Origin: Nitrosomonas sp.
GTDB lineage: Bacteria; Pseudomonadota; Gammaproteobacteria; Burkholderiales; Nitrosomonadaceae
Reading direction: 5' to 3'
Assembly (NCBI GenBank): GCA_019635215.1
Contig: JAHBZZ010000018.1
Coordinates: 1-64,000, forward strand
DNA length: 64,000 nucleotides
Shown: one piece after another, positions 44,387-53,539 of the stretch
Numbering within the stretch: the first letter of the stretch is position 1
How the letters are laid out: each line of letters opens with the position of its first letter
The notes under the pieces: model-generated
The model's input: the letters and a program-made list of their open reading frames with translations, nothing else
Told to the model about the DNA's origin: nothing
Databases searched by the model: none
Made by a program: the position numbers and the translations under genes

Positions 44387-44837
44387 TGAGCCCGGCCCTC
44401 TACAATCAAAGCGCTAGGCCTAGCTTGAACAGGGGTTCCCTTGGTTGAATTTGGTAGAAGTTTCAGACAGGTATCTGCGTATCAAGCGATTTTTCACGGG
44501 CTCGTTTTCTCCAAACCGAATGGTATGACATGGATTTCTTGTTCGTCAATTTCATCGAGTAGTTGGTCATCTTCTGGTTCTGTCGCATAAGCTGAAAATA
44601 TTACAAATGACACAATAAAAAAATGAACGGCTTTTTCACGTCATACGCTTCTGTTAAACCAGAACAGAATATGGGCTTAAATCTGTCCATTTTTCTGCTC
44701 TCTAGGTTACATAGTTTGTTGGCAACCAGGATGATATTATTCAAAAGCTGAACAGTGGCTGAACATGCAGAAATAAATTCAAATTTTGGAGTGGAAAGCT
44801 TTGTAGTTAGGATAATCATCTCACATCAATGCTCCGA
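44387..44837. other. intergenic region with a possible frameshifted small exported protein
   Basis: About 450 bp. On the minus strand a GTG-started VKKPFIFLLC (about 44650) continues after a one-base shift as SFVIFSAYATEPEDDQLLDE and HVIPFGLEKTSP, stopping near 44506. This reads like a broken small exported protein. I see no other gene. Confidence 0.3.
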
Positions 44838-47054
44838 TCATAACCTGATCAATCGAAGCCGCAAGGCATTGACTATTACGCTGACCGATGACAGTGACAT
44901 TGCTGCAGCGGCGATAATGGGCGAAAGCAAGACAGCAAAGAACGGATAAAGAATACCTGCAGCAATAGGTATGCCTGCCGAATTGTAAACAAAAGCAAAA
45001 AACAAGTTCTGTCGTATATTTCGCATGGTAGCTACAGACAGTTTTCGAGCACGCACAATACCCATCAGATCACCTTTAAGCAAGGTGACGCCCGCGCTTT
45101 CGATAGCCACATCTGTACCCGTGCCCATGGCTATGCCCACATCAGCAGCGGCCAGCGCAGGCGCATCATTCGTGCCATCTCCAGCCATGGCGACAACACG
45201 CCCTGTATCACGCAGCTTTTTAACAATCTTGCTCTTATCCTCGGGAAGAATTTCGGCTTCTACTTCTTCAATTCCCAGTCTTTTGGCCACAGCTTCAGCG
45301 GTACGACGATTATCGCCAGTGAGCATAACAATATGGATACCCTGTTTCTTAAGCTGATTGATTGCATCCGGTGTTGTCTCCTTAACAGGATCCGCAATCG
45401 CCAGAATCCCCGCCACTTGACCGTCTACAGCAATAAAAATTACTGTGGCACCATCGGAACGCATCTCATTGGCTTGGTTGGACATTGAAGATACATTTAC
45501 ATCTTTTTCTTCCATCAGCATTACATTGCCAAGTGCGACATTTTGCCCTTTGATTCTTCCGATTACCCCCTTACCGGTTGGTGAGTCAAAATCGCTCATT
45601 TCCGCTAAACGCAGTTCCTTGTTTTTGGCCGCCATAACAATGGCGTGAGCCAGAGGATGTTCACTGCCCTGCTCCAATGAAGCAGCCATTTGTAAAAGAT
45701 CATCAGTAAAAAATCCAGGGGCAGCAATAATATTTGTCACGGCCGGTTTTCCTTCGGTCAGTGTTCCGGTCTTGTCAATAACCAGCGTATCAACCTTTTC
45801 CATACGTTCCAGTGCTTCAGCATTTTTTATTAGTACGCCTGCCTGCGCACCTTTACCCACTCCCACCATAATGGACATGGGTGTGGCCAGTCCTAGTGCG
45901 CAGGGACAGGCGATAATCAAAACACTGACAGCAGCGATTAGCGCGTAACTGAAAGCAGGTGAAGGTCCGTATATGCTCCATAAGAAAAAAGCCAGAACAG
46001 CCACGATGATGACAGCCGGAACAAACCATGACGCAACGACATCTGCCATTCTCTGGATTGGCGCGCGGCTGCGTTGTGCCTCCGCAACCATATGAACTAT
46101 TTGTGAGAGCATGGTATCTTTACCGACATGCTCGGCTTTCATAATAAAACTGCCGGTCTGATTCATTGTTCCGCCGATGGCCTTGCTTTCCGGCTCTTTC
46201 TTAACGGGCATCGACTCGCCTGTAACCATGGATTCATCAACAGAACTTCGACCTTCGGTGACAATCCCGTCGAGTGGCACCTTTTCGCCGGGGCGCACGC
46301 GCAGCAGATCACCGACTTTAATCTGATCTAGCGGCACATCTTCATCTTCGCCGCTTTCATCAATTCTGCGGGCTGTTTTTGGCGCAAGATCAAGCAGAGC
46401 ACGGATTGCGCCGCCTGTCTGTTCACGTGCTTTAAGTTCAAGTACCTGCCCGAGAAGAACCAGCACTGTGATTACTGCGGATGCTTCAAAATAAACCGCA
46501 ACCACTCCATTTTGTCGAAAAGTTTCAGGAAAAATGCCGGGCGCCAATGTTGCCACTATACTGTATAGCCAAGCCACCCCTGTTCCCATGGCAATCAGCG
46601 TAAACATATTCAGATTACGACTTCGCAGCGAAGCCCAACCTCGTTCGAAAAACGGTTTTCCTGCCCAAAGTACAACCGGCGTCGCCAGTACTAATTGTAT
46701 CCAGTTGGATAGCATGCCGCTGATGTAATGATGCAGATCAAAAACGTGCCCGCCCATTTCCAATGTAAAAACTGGCAACGTCAAAACAAGGCCAACCCAA
46801 AACCGTTTGCGCATATCTGTTAGCTCAGGATTTTCACCTTCATCACCCGTCATTGTTTCAGGTTCCAGCGCCATGCCACAAATCGGGCAGTTTCCTGGTC
46901 CGTTTTGTCGGATCTCCGGATGCATGGGACAGGTGTAGATCGTATTTGCCTTATCAGATTGAGAAACGCCGAGGGGTTTATCTGCATGAATATGGTTATG
47001 CCCGCAACTTGTGTGCTCATCAGATTCTTGCTCAGGCTTTTTCTGTTCCATCAT
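44838..47054 (-). CDS. copA: copper-translocating P1B-type ATPase (CopA/SilP-like)
   Basis: 738 residues. A His-rich N-terminus ([10 protein letters not shown]) and a heavy-metal-binding YTCPMHPEI...[10 protein letters not shown] domain replace the usual HMA domains. Then come eight membrane helices with the CPC ion motif ([13 protein letters not shown]), phosphatase TGES, phosphorylation DKTGT, and GDGTNDAP. Cys-Pro-Cys with MSLSSVSV near the end fits Cu(I)/Ag(I) export to the periplasm. It ends the cueR-TPR-copA set. Confidence 0.9.
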   Translation of the reverse strand: MMEQKKPEQESDEHTSCGHNHIHADKPLGVSQSDKANTIYTCPMHPEIRQNGPGNCPICGMALEPETMTGDEGENPELTDMRKRFWVGLVLTLPVFTLEMGGHVFDLHHYISGMLSNWIQLVLATPVVLWAGKPFFERGWASLRSRNLNMFTLIAMGTGVAWLYSIVATLAPGIFPETFRQNGVVAVYFEASAVITVLVLLGQVLELKAREQTGGAIRALLDLAPKTARRIDESGEDEDVPLDQIKVGDLLRVRPGEKVPLDGIVTEGRSSVDESMVTGESMPVKKEPESKAIGGTMNQTGSFIMKAEHVGKDTMLSQIVHMVAEAQRSRAPIQRMADVVASWFVPAVIIVAVLAFFLWSIYGPSPAFSYALIAAVSVLIIACPCALGLATPMSIMVGVGKGAQAGVLIKNAEALERMEKVDTLVIDKTGTLTEGKPAVTNIIAAPGFFTDDLLQMAASLEQGSEHPLAHAIVMAAKNKELRLAEMSDFDSPTGKGVIGRIKGQNVALGNVMLMEEKDVNVSSMSNQANEMRSDGATVIFIAVDGQVAGILAIADPVKETTPDAINQLKKQGIHIVMLTGDNRRTAEAVAKRLGIEEVEAEILPEDKSKIVKKLRDTGRVVAMAGDGTNDAPALAAADVGIAMGTGTDVAIESAGVTLLKGDLMGIVRARKLSVATMRNIRQNLFFAFVYNSAGIPIAAGILYPFFAVLLSPIIAAAAMSLSSVSVIVNALRLRLIRL

Positions 47055-47114
47055 CTATTTTCCTTTGAAAAAATGATATACCATCGTTGGAAAACGGCTA
47101 ACCCCTGCGCCACA

Positions 47115-48719
47115 TTACTCGATTGAATGAATTTCACCAGTTGTAATCAATTCTTGTAATTGCCGTTCATAATGGTGTGCTTTCTGTTCATCACCGGTTA
47201 GCTTTGCTGCTTGTGCTGCGCCGTAAATCCCGTTCCGGCGGTTGGGCGTTTGAGTCAATGAGGTTTCAAATTCCTCCAGCGCTTCCTGTGGTTTTTTCAG
47301 TTCAAGCAGTAATTCACCTAACAATTCTCTGGCAGGTTTAATCGCACCCGGTGTCACATTGTCTTTTTCAGTTGCATCCTCTAACTCGGCTGACGCACGC
47401 ATAAGTTTTTCTGCTTTTTTCGATTTCCCCTCACCATAAGCAATCCAGGCAGCTACCGCTAAACGCTGAATTTCGATTTGATCTGCTGTATAGTGTTTAT
47501 TAGCCGTTTTGTCTGAATCACGAAGCGCTTCAATTTGATGCAGGATGGAACGGGCTTCATCGATTTTACCAATTCTGGCCGCACCCAAACCTCGCGCAAA
47601 ATGTGTTATTGCCTCGCACCAGCCAAACTTTTTCCATGGAAAATCAGCCGGATCAATGTTTAATCTGGCGGCCTCGTGCCAATTGCCGCGTTCTACTGCA
47701 TAACGTGCAGGGATTGCTGCGAATGCATAAGCAGAAGTGGTATTTTCCGGATGTGCTTTTTTAATTGCCTGGACTTCACGCAAAATTTCCTCGGCCTTTT
47801 CTGTTTGACCAGTTTGCAGATAAGCGTAAATCAGATAGTCCATGAAATGCATCTGCTGATCCCAGGCAGCCATTTGAGCATTTTTCTTGGCGTAACGCTT
47901 TGCAGCATGGTATGCAGCTAAATTGGAGTGGACAGCTTCCTGCCATTTTCCCAGTCTGATAAATATATGCGATGGCATATGTAAGGCGTGCGGTACAGCT
48001 GGCGCAATCTGTGCATACTCTCTCGCTGCTTTCAATCCGAATCTTGCTAGTTCAGGATAATCACTGCCGTGGATGATGTAATGTGCCACGCCTGGATGAC
48101 CGGGTTCTTTCTGTAACACCTCTTGCAGCAGATTTAATGCCCTCTTTTGATTCGAGTAAGTTTTATCTTTTGGCGAAGCTGTGGAAATTAGCGCCAACGC
48201 ATAAAATATTGCGGCTTCCGAATCGTCCGGATTGTGTGCTAATACCTGTTCCATCGCCTTCTGATAAGCAAGTTTTCTGGTGCCGTAATCTATCATTTCG
48301 TCGTCCGGGTACAAGTACCCGGCAGCTTCAAGATACGCACGTTCCCTGTCGGTTTTGGTCATTAATTGTTTGGCACGTTGCAGTGCATCCCGTCCTTTTT
48401 GTAACTCTTCTGGTGTCGGGGGTGTTGCCCACAGTTGACGGTAAAGGCTCATGGCAACGCCCCAGTGGCCCATGGCGCAATCCTTGTCTACAGTTGTAAC
48501 GTAACGAAATGTTTTTTCCGCTTCGTCATACCAAAAGGAATGAAGCATTGCGATAGCCTGATTAAACAGCTTTTGCGCAGGTGGGGTGCACGATACATGA
48601 AAAGTAACCTCTCCCAGTGTTTCGTCATTAAAAATGCCTGCTTGATGATTGTCGTCTGCACGTATTGACTGAACAGCCAGTAGAAAAAAAGTGAAAGCGA
48701 TTCCTATGAATGTTTTCAT
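47115..48719 (-). CDS. exported TPR-repeat protein
   Basis: 534 residues with a signal peptide (FFLLAVQSIRA). Tetratricopeptide helices throughout (FNQAIAMLHSFWYDEAEKTF, LQTGQTEKAEEILRE, LKKPQEALEEFETSL). A HALHMPSHIFIRLG stretch has His and Met that could bind metal. TPR proteins scaffold other proteins; this one lies between cueR and copA on the same strand, so a copper-related periplasmic role is likely. No named family recalled. Confidence 0.75.
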   Translation of the reverse strand: MKTFIGIAFTFFLLAVQSIRADDNHQAGIFNDETLGEVTFHVSCTPPAQKLFNQAIAMLHSFWYDEAEKTFRYVTTVDKDCAMGHWGVAMSLYRQLWATPPTPEELQKGRDALQRAKQLMTKTDRERAYLEAAGYLYPDDEMIDYGTRKLAYQKAMEQVLAHNPDDSEAAIFYALALISTASPKDKTYSNQKRALNLLQEVLQKEPGHPGVAHYIIHGSDYPELARFGLKAAREYAQIAPAVPHALHMPSHIFIRLGKWQEAVHSNLAAYHAAKRYAKKNAQMAAWDQQMHFMDYLIYAYLQTGQTEKAEEILREVQAIKKAHPENTTSAYAFAAIPARYAVERGNWHEAARLNIDPADFPWKKFGWCEAITHFARGLGAARIGKIDEARSILHQIEALRDSDKTANKHYTADQIEIQRLAVAAWIAYGEGKSKKAEKLMRASAELEDATEKDNVTPGAIKPARELLGELLLELKKPQEALEEFETSLTQTPNRRNGIYGAAQAAKLTGDEQKAHHYERQLQELITTGEIHSIE

Positions 48720-48759
48720 GATATTTGTCCGTATATTGCGTTTAGTTAGTTTATGTTCA

Positions 48760-49224
48760 TTATTTCGATGAAGTCCTGTGGACAGGCGCTTGGAAGTGAC
48801 TCATCTTGCGGGTTTTCACGAACTCTTTAGTTGCGTCCAAATCTGACAAAGTATCCAAAATAGGACATTCCGGACGATCATCGCCATGGCAATGTGCGAT
48901 TAATTGCGACAATGTGCCTGCAATCGCTTCCAATTCAGCAATTTTTTCTTTCAGTTCAATCAGGTGTTCTGTTGCAAGCTGCCTGACTTCACGCGCTGGC
49001 CGCTGACGGTTTTTCCAAAGAGACAACAATTTCTTAATTTGTATGGTACTAAAGCCTGCTGCACGAGCCCGATTTATGAACCGCAGAATATGAATGTCGT
49101 GTTCATTGTAGTGACGGTAACCTGAGTATGTACGTACGGCCTTAGGAATAAGTCCAGTAGTCTCATAATAACGAATCATTTTTGCGGATACGCCAGAAGC
49201 ATAAGCTGCTTGTCCAATATTCAT
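48760..49224 (-). CDS. cueR: copper-responsive MerR-family regulator CueR
   Basis: 154 residues from the ATG at 49224; the frame is open to 49260. Winged helix MNIGQAAYASGVSAKMIRYY. The C-terminal loop CHGDDRPECPIL carries the two Cys that bind Cu(I) in CueR. It activates copper export genes in response to Cu(I). Its own promoter at 49524-49554 is a strong CueR site, so the cueR-TPR-copA set is probably autoactivated. Confidence 0.9.
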   Translation of the reverse strand: MNIGQAAYASGVSAKMIRYYETTGLIPKAVRTYSGYRHYNEHDIHILRFINRARAAGFSTIQIKKLLSLWKNRQRPAREVRQLATEHLIELKEKIAELEAIAGTLSQLIAHCHGDDRPECPILDTLSDLDATKEFVKTRKMSHFQAPVHRTSSK

Positions 49225-49487
49225 GCCTGTTTCCTCAGTGTTGCGCGCGTAAATATACATGGCTGCAATCGCACGCTACGAACGAACAATTTAGAAAGTA
49301 AAATAATAACGACGTCGGTTTTTATCTGCGCATTACTTTCAGTAGTGGGTGAATCTGAGATTCTGGCCGTTTGGCCGGTTCCACAGCCCGCGCTGTTTCG
49401 CATGCAATACATCGTAGCCGTAAATGTAATGATGTCGAATAATTTATCGTTCAGTTGACATAGATGGCAATGTAAAAGGTTTTTCAT
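49221..49487 (-). CDS. questionable small ORF in the cueR leader
   Basis: An 88-codon frame in the 300-base leader between the CueR promoter and cueR, overlapping the cueR start. It has four Cys early (LLHCHLCQ, MYCMRNSAGC) but no clear ribosome site, and the C-terminal part looks like an unselected frame. Listed because the leader is unusually long. Confidence 0.25.
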   Translation of the reverse strand: MKNLLHCHLCQLNDKLFDIITFTATMYCMRNSAGCGTGQTARISDSPTTESNAQIKTDVVIILLSKLFVRSVRLQPCIFTRATLRKQA

Positions 49488-49523
49488 GTCAAATTCATCG
49501 TTTATGTGTTAATGAAGTTTACT

Positions 49524-49554
49524 ATGTTAAACCTTCCAATCATTGGAAAGTCAA
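49524..49554 (-). promoter_or_regulatory. CueR-type copper promoter
   Basis: On the minus strand TTGACT (49549-49554), a dyad CTTTCCAATGATTGGAAGG, and -10 TAACAT (49524-49529) with a 19-bp spacer. The half-sites match CueR operators (CCTTCC type). It faces cueR, the TPR protein and copA. Confidence 0.9.
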
Positions 49555-50239
49555 GCTATAAATTCCTGGTGCCCAATCTATTTCTTAGGCTATCAGTCAG
49601 CGCTTATGAAACTTTACGCGGGAATCAGTATGACTGACGAGCAATAATATTTTAATATCATTTTTAATCAATTACTTATGATAATTATCATGGGTTTTTC
49701 AGGCTACTATGTCAAGCACCGTACGTGCAAAGGCAATCCTTTGATGTAAATTCTACGAATTGATTGATTGGGTGCCGATTGAAGAAACTGTTATCTAACT
49801 TTATGAAGATATCGCTACATTTATATTTTTAAAAATGTAGGATTAATTCCGCCACTTCCGTTTCCCCTGTCCTCGACGAATCCCGTTGTAGCGTTGAGTA
49901 TCAGCATTGCGAATTTTCAGGGTTGGCAACAAGTCGCTAACCACCACATTATGGAATGGAAAATAGTATGTGAGGACGTTATACAGTGTGTTTACAGCAG
50001 CGAATGTAATGGCTTTTACTTTCAGTGATTTGGTAGTGTTGCCTATATTACGGATCCAGAGGAAATACTACGGCTTGAAAATGGAAATGTATATTATCGG
50101 CGAATGTTTTAGCTGCGCTAGTCTTGTGTTTTACTTCTTTAGCCTTCGACCTGCTGCCCAGTGGCTGAAAACGTTAAGTTCATTATTAACAGATAGTTCT
50201 TTGTCATCAACACTACTTTCTTTTTGAATCTTATTTGTC
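49555..50239. other. intergenic region between the cueR promoter and the second Cus operon
   Basis: About 680 bp. It contains a palindrome ATGATAATTATCAT at 49678-49691 that resembles a Fur half-site pair, and a permease relic at 49970-50095. A short stretch near 49760 (YELIDWVPIEE) recalls an IS5-type transposase start, too short to call. Confidence 0.4.
49970..50095 (+). pseudogene. fragment of a YraQ-like permease
   Basis: The frame carries AANVMAFTFSDLVVLPILRI then QRKYYGLKMEMYII, resembling the middle of COG0701 permeases (DUF318). Both ends are missing and the frame then drifts. Confidence 0.45.
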
Positions 50240-50268
50240 TTGACACTGACATTACTTTAATGTAATAG
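50240..50268 (+). promoter_or_regulatory. promoter with overlapping inverted repeat before the second Cus operon
   Basis: TTGACA (50240-50245), 17 bp, then TAATAG (50263-50268), a good sigma70 pair. TGACATTA-CTT-TAATGTAA (50247-50265) is an 8-bp inverted repeat with 7 of 8 pairs, lying between the boxes. It could be the site of a two-component regulator such as CusR/CopR, none of which is in the window. Confidence 0.65.
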
Positions 50269-50325
50269 TTTCTGAAATTGTGCTCATGTAATTATTATTT
50301 ATTGCCAAATATCAATCAAACTTGA

Positions 50326-50703
50326 ATGAATCAAATGAAGCGTATAGCGCGCAGATTATTTCTGGTTTTAATTATGCTTTGGTTGCCATTGCAAGGAGCA
50401 TTCGCTGGTGTGGTGCCGCCATGCGCACATGAAGAAGATACAAACAACAAGTTCAACTTCGTCGATATTCCCATAGTTGATGAGCGCCTGCATACTAATC
50501 ATAACAAGCAGCCAATGAGTAGTCACATGGCTTCTAGTCAAGAGTGTGAAGTAAACGCCTTATGTCATATAAGTTGCAGTACATTTATCGCCCTTGCATT
50601 TTCAAATGAAATTCCCACCAACAATATTTCCTACAATATCGCTATTATAGCTAAACCGGTCTCGTTCATTCCTGAACAACTTCAGCGTCCTCCGCTAGTA
50701 TAA
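50326..50703 (+). CDS. CzcI-like periplasmic protein
   Basis: 125 residues. Signal peptide (LFLVLIMLWLPLQGAFA), then VVPPCAHEED, His in HTNHNKQP, Cys in SQECEVNALCHISCS, and the tail PEQLQRPPLV. The leader and tail match CzcI, a small periplasmic protein at the head of czc operons with a proposed regulatory role. It begins the second RND operon, 57 bp after the promoter. Confidence 0.78.
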   Translation: MNQMKRIARRLFLVLIMLWLPLQGAFAGVVPPCAHEEDTNNKFNFVDIPIVDERLHTNHNKQPMSSHMASSQECEVNALCHISCSTFIALAFSNEIPTNNISYNIAIIAKPVSFIPEQLQRPPLV

Positions 50704-50862
50704 ATACTTTGAACAGTAGTATGGAATCTATAGCTCTACGATAGTTGACACTGTCTGAACTGAGCTTGATGAACTCCAATGGTATAGGATCAAGGAAATT
50801 TCCTCCTCCTCCTTTCCATCCTGATTAGATACACGATAAGAAGTATTTAATAGCTTCGAAGA

Positions 50863-52200
50863 GTGATGTGTCTTTCAATTTATGTATTAATATTAAGAGC
50901 ATGCGATATTATGTTTTCATTTTCCATTTTTTCAAGTTGCGTTTCTTTAAGTTTGTTATTACTTGTAAATAACGCTTTTGCCGGAGCAGATCATAATTTT
51001 CTAACACTTAAATCGGCAACAGAAATAGCCACCCAACATAATCCAGGTCTAGCACAAATGAGAGCACGTGCCGAAGCAATAGCGGCGATCCCATCCCAAG
51101 TAGGCACGCTACCTGATCCTGAAATTAGCGTCAGTGCTGCGAATCTGCCTGTTAGCACATTCAATAGCGCTCAGGTAGATATGACACAAATTGGACCGGG
51201 TATTTCTCAAGCCATTCCTTTTCCAGGTAAATTGACATTACGTAGCTCAGCGGCAACTTTTGAAGCAAAAGCTGCATTAGAAAATGTAACGGAAGCTCGA
51301 TGGTGGTTACTTAGCAGCGTCAAACAAGTTTGGTGGCAAATTTTTTACCTGGATCATGCGCTACAAGTCGTAAAAGACAACCAATTACTGCTAGAACAGT
51401 TTATTCAGATCACACGCACAAAATATGAAGTGGGCGAAGGATTGCAGCAAGATATTTTATTGGCGCAATTGGAGCTGTCCAACTTGTTGGATCAACAACT
51501 TAAACTAGAAGGTACGCGACGTAACTCAGTTGCGAAACTGAATGCATTATTAGATAGAGCTGCCAATCAACCAATAAGATTACCTGAAGAGATAACAGAA
51601 GAATTACCCACTATTATTTCTGAAACTGCACTGTATCGGCTGGCCGAGCACTCCAGAGCACTGTTGGCATCGAAACATGAGTCTATCAATGCTGCAAGGG
51701 CTCGTGTAGATCTGGCTAAAAAAGATTTTTATCCAGACTTTAAGTTACGGGCTTCTTATGGATTTCGACGTGATAATCCAGCTGGTATTGATCGAGATGA
51801 TTTTTTAACACTTGGTTTGAGTATGAACGTTCCAATTTTCTTGGATCGGAAGCAAGCTAAAGCAGTGGATCAGCGTAACAGCGAATTGATGCAGCAGAAA
51901 TATATGCTTCAGGATGAATGGAATAACGTGCGTGCCCAGATCTCACAAAGCTATAGCGACTTCCAACGTGCCACGGAACAAACGATATTGTTTAAAACTG
52001 GCATCATTCCTCAGGCAAAACAAACTGTAGCATCCATGCTGGTTGGTTATCAAGTCAACAAAGTTGATTTCTTGAACCTAGTTCGGAGTCAGATTACTTT
52101 ATTAAATAATGAGCTGCAATATTGGAGTGCTTTTGCAGAAGCCAATCAAGCTTTGGCTAACTTAGTGGCTGCTGTCGGCAGGGAAGAAATTTATGAGTAA
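50863..52200 (+). CDS. cusC: outer-membrane factor of the second Cus operon
   Basis: 445 residues as opened; the ATG at 50911 (MFSFSIFSSC) gives a cleaner signal peptide ending NAFAGA. TolC-superfamily repeats (SATEIATQHNPGLAQMRARA, LYRLAEHSRALLASKHES) and a PFPGKLTLRSS turn. The stop overlaps the adaptor start by 8 bp. Confidence 0.87.
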   Translation: MMCLSIYVLILRACDIMFSFSIFSSCVSLSLLLLVNNAFAGADHNFLTLKSATEIATQHNPGLAQMRARAEAIAAIPSQVGTLPDPEISVSAANLPVSTFNSAQVDMTQIGPGISQAIPFPGKLTLRSSAATFEAKAALENVTEARWWLLSSVKQVWWQIFYLDHALQVVKDNQLLLEQFIQITRTKYEVGEGLQQDILLAQLELSNLLDQQLKLEGTRRNSVAKLNALLDRAANQPIRLPEEITEELPTIISETALYRLAEHSRALLASKHESINAARARVDLAKKDFYPDFKLRASYGFRRDNPAGIDRDDFLTLGLSMNVPIFLDRKQAKAVDQRNSELMQQKYMLQDEWNNVRAQISQSYSDFQRATEQTILFKTGIIPQAKQTVASMLVGYQVNKVDFLNLVRSQITLLNNELQYWSAFAEANQALANLVAAVGREEIYE

Positions 52201-53539
52201 ATCATTAGTAATCGTTGCTGTTGTAATGCTGGTTGTAGGTATTAGTGGCGGCTGGTTCGCTAAAGATTATTTGCAGCCAGGCACTACGCAGTATCTACAA
52301 GATAATAAACAGACTACTCATTCTGAGAAAAGTAAGAAACCGCTTTTTTACCGTAGTCCCATGAGCCCGTCGGTTACTTCCCCCGTTCCCACAAAAGATC
52401 CAATGGGCATGGACTATGTTCCGGTATACGCTGATGATAACAGTGAAGCTGGCCAGTCGACGGGTACCGTCAAGATTGACCCAATCACTGAGCAAAATAT
52501 AGGTGTGCGTACCGCGATTGTTAAAAGAGACATACTATCACGTGTTGTGCGAACAGTCGGTCGCGTGGACTATGATGAAGAACGTATCGTACGATTACAT
52601 CCTAAAGTCGAAGGTTGGGTTGAAACCATGCGTGTCGACAAAACTGGCGAAAAGGTTAAGAAAAATCAGGATCTGCTCAGTATTTATTCTCCCCAGCTAG
52701 TTGTCAGCCAGCAGGAATACGTACTGGCTTTAAACAATCTCCACATATTAAAACAAAGTCCTATTGCAGACATCCGCCGTGGCGCGGAAGAACTGGTCAA
52801 CAGCGCACTCGAACGACTAAAACTCCTGGATGTTCCGGAGCACCAACTGCATGATCTGACACAAGACCATAATATACACAAAAACCTGCACATTCATACG
52901 CCTGCATCAGGAATTGTAGTGAATATCGGTGCACGTGAAGGCCAGTACGTAACACCAGCAACAGAGATTTATATGATAGCCGATTTGTCCACAGTCTGGG
53001 TATATGCAGATATCTATGAAAATGAATTACCCTGGGTGCAATCGGGTGATCTGGTTGAAATGCGGCTGGCAGGCATTCCTGGGCGTGTTTTCAGAGGTCA
53101 CCTGGCTTTCATTTATCCCTATGCCGAAGCAAAAACCAGAACAATCAAAGTTCGTCTTGATTTTAAAAATACCGAATTGTTATTAAAACCGGACATGTTC
53201 GCCGAAATATCGATTTATGCAGGCAAGCAAAAGAGTGCATTAGTGATTCCCTCCGAGGCAGTCATTCGTTCAGGCACGCGCGACAAGGTGCTGGTTGTAC
53301 GTGACGCTGGCAAATTTGAACCACGCACCATTACAACAGGTGTGGCATCTGATGGGAAAGTGATTGTTCTGGATGGATTAAAAGAAGGTGAAGAAGTTGT
53401 CACGTCAGCCCAATTCCTGATTGATTCTGAATCCAATCTACGTGAAGCCACAGCCAAAATGACAAATCCAGGGCTAGAAGAAAATGAAGCTAAACCCAGT
53501 CCATTACAGATAGAAGAAGGACCGCATCAACATGATTAA
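52193..53539 (+). CDS. cusB: CusB-type periplasmic adaptor
   Basis: 448 residues. One membrane anchor, then a degenerate metal-binding motif FYRSPMSPSVTSPVPTKDPM followed by GMDYVPVY, in which the Cys of the CPMHP domain are replaced but the Met are kept, as in CusB. Lipoyl, hairpin and barrel domains follow (GWVETMRVDKTGEKV, YSPQLVVSQQEYV, VPSEAVIRSG). Ends EGPHQHD. Overlaps both neighbours by 8 bp. Confidence 0.9.
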   Translation: MSKSLVIVAVVMLVVGISGGWFAKDYLQPGTTQYLQDNKQTTHSEKSKKPLFYRSPMSPSVTSPVPTKDPMGMDYVPVYADDNSEAGQSTGTVKIDPITEQNIGVRTAIVKRDILSRVVRTVGRVDYDEERIVRLHPKVEGWVETMRVDKTGEKVKKNQDLLSIYSPQLVVSQQEYVLALNNLHILKQSPIADIRRGAEELVNSALERLKLLDVPEHQLHDLTQDHNIHKNLHIHTPASGIVVNIGAREGQYVTPATEIYMIADLSTVWVYADIYENELPWVQSGDLVEMRLAGIPGRVFRGHLAFIYPYAEAKTRTIKVRLDFKNTELLLKPDMFAEISIYAGKQKSALVIPSEAVIRSGTRDKVLVVRDAGKFEPRTITTGVASDGKVIVLDGLKEGEEVVTSAQFLIDSESNLREATAKMTNPGLEENEAKPSPLQIEEGPHQHD

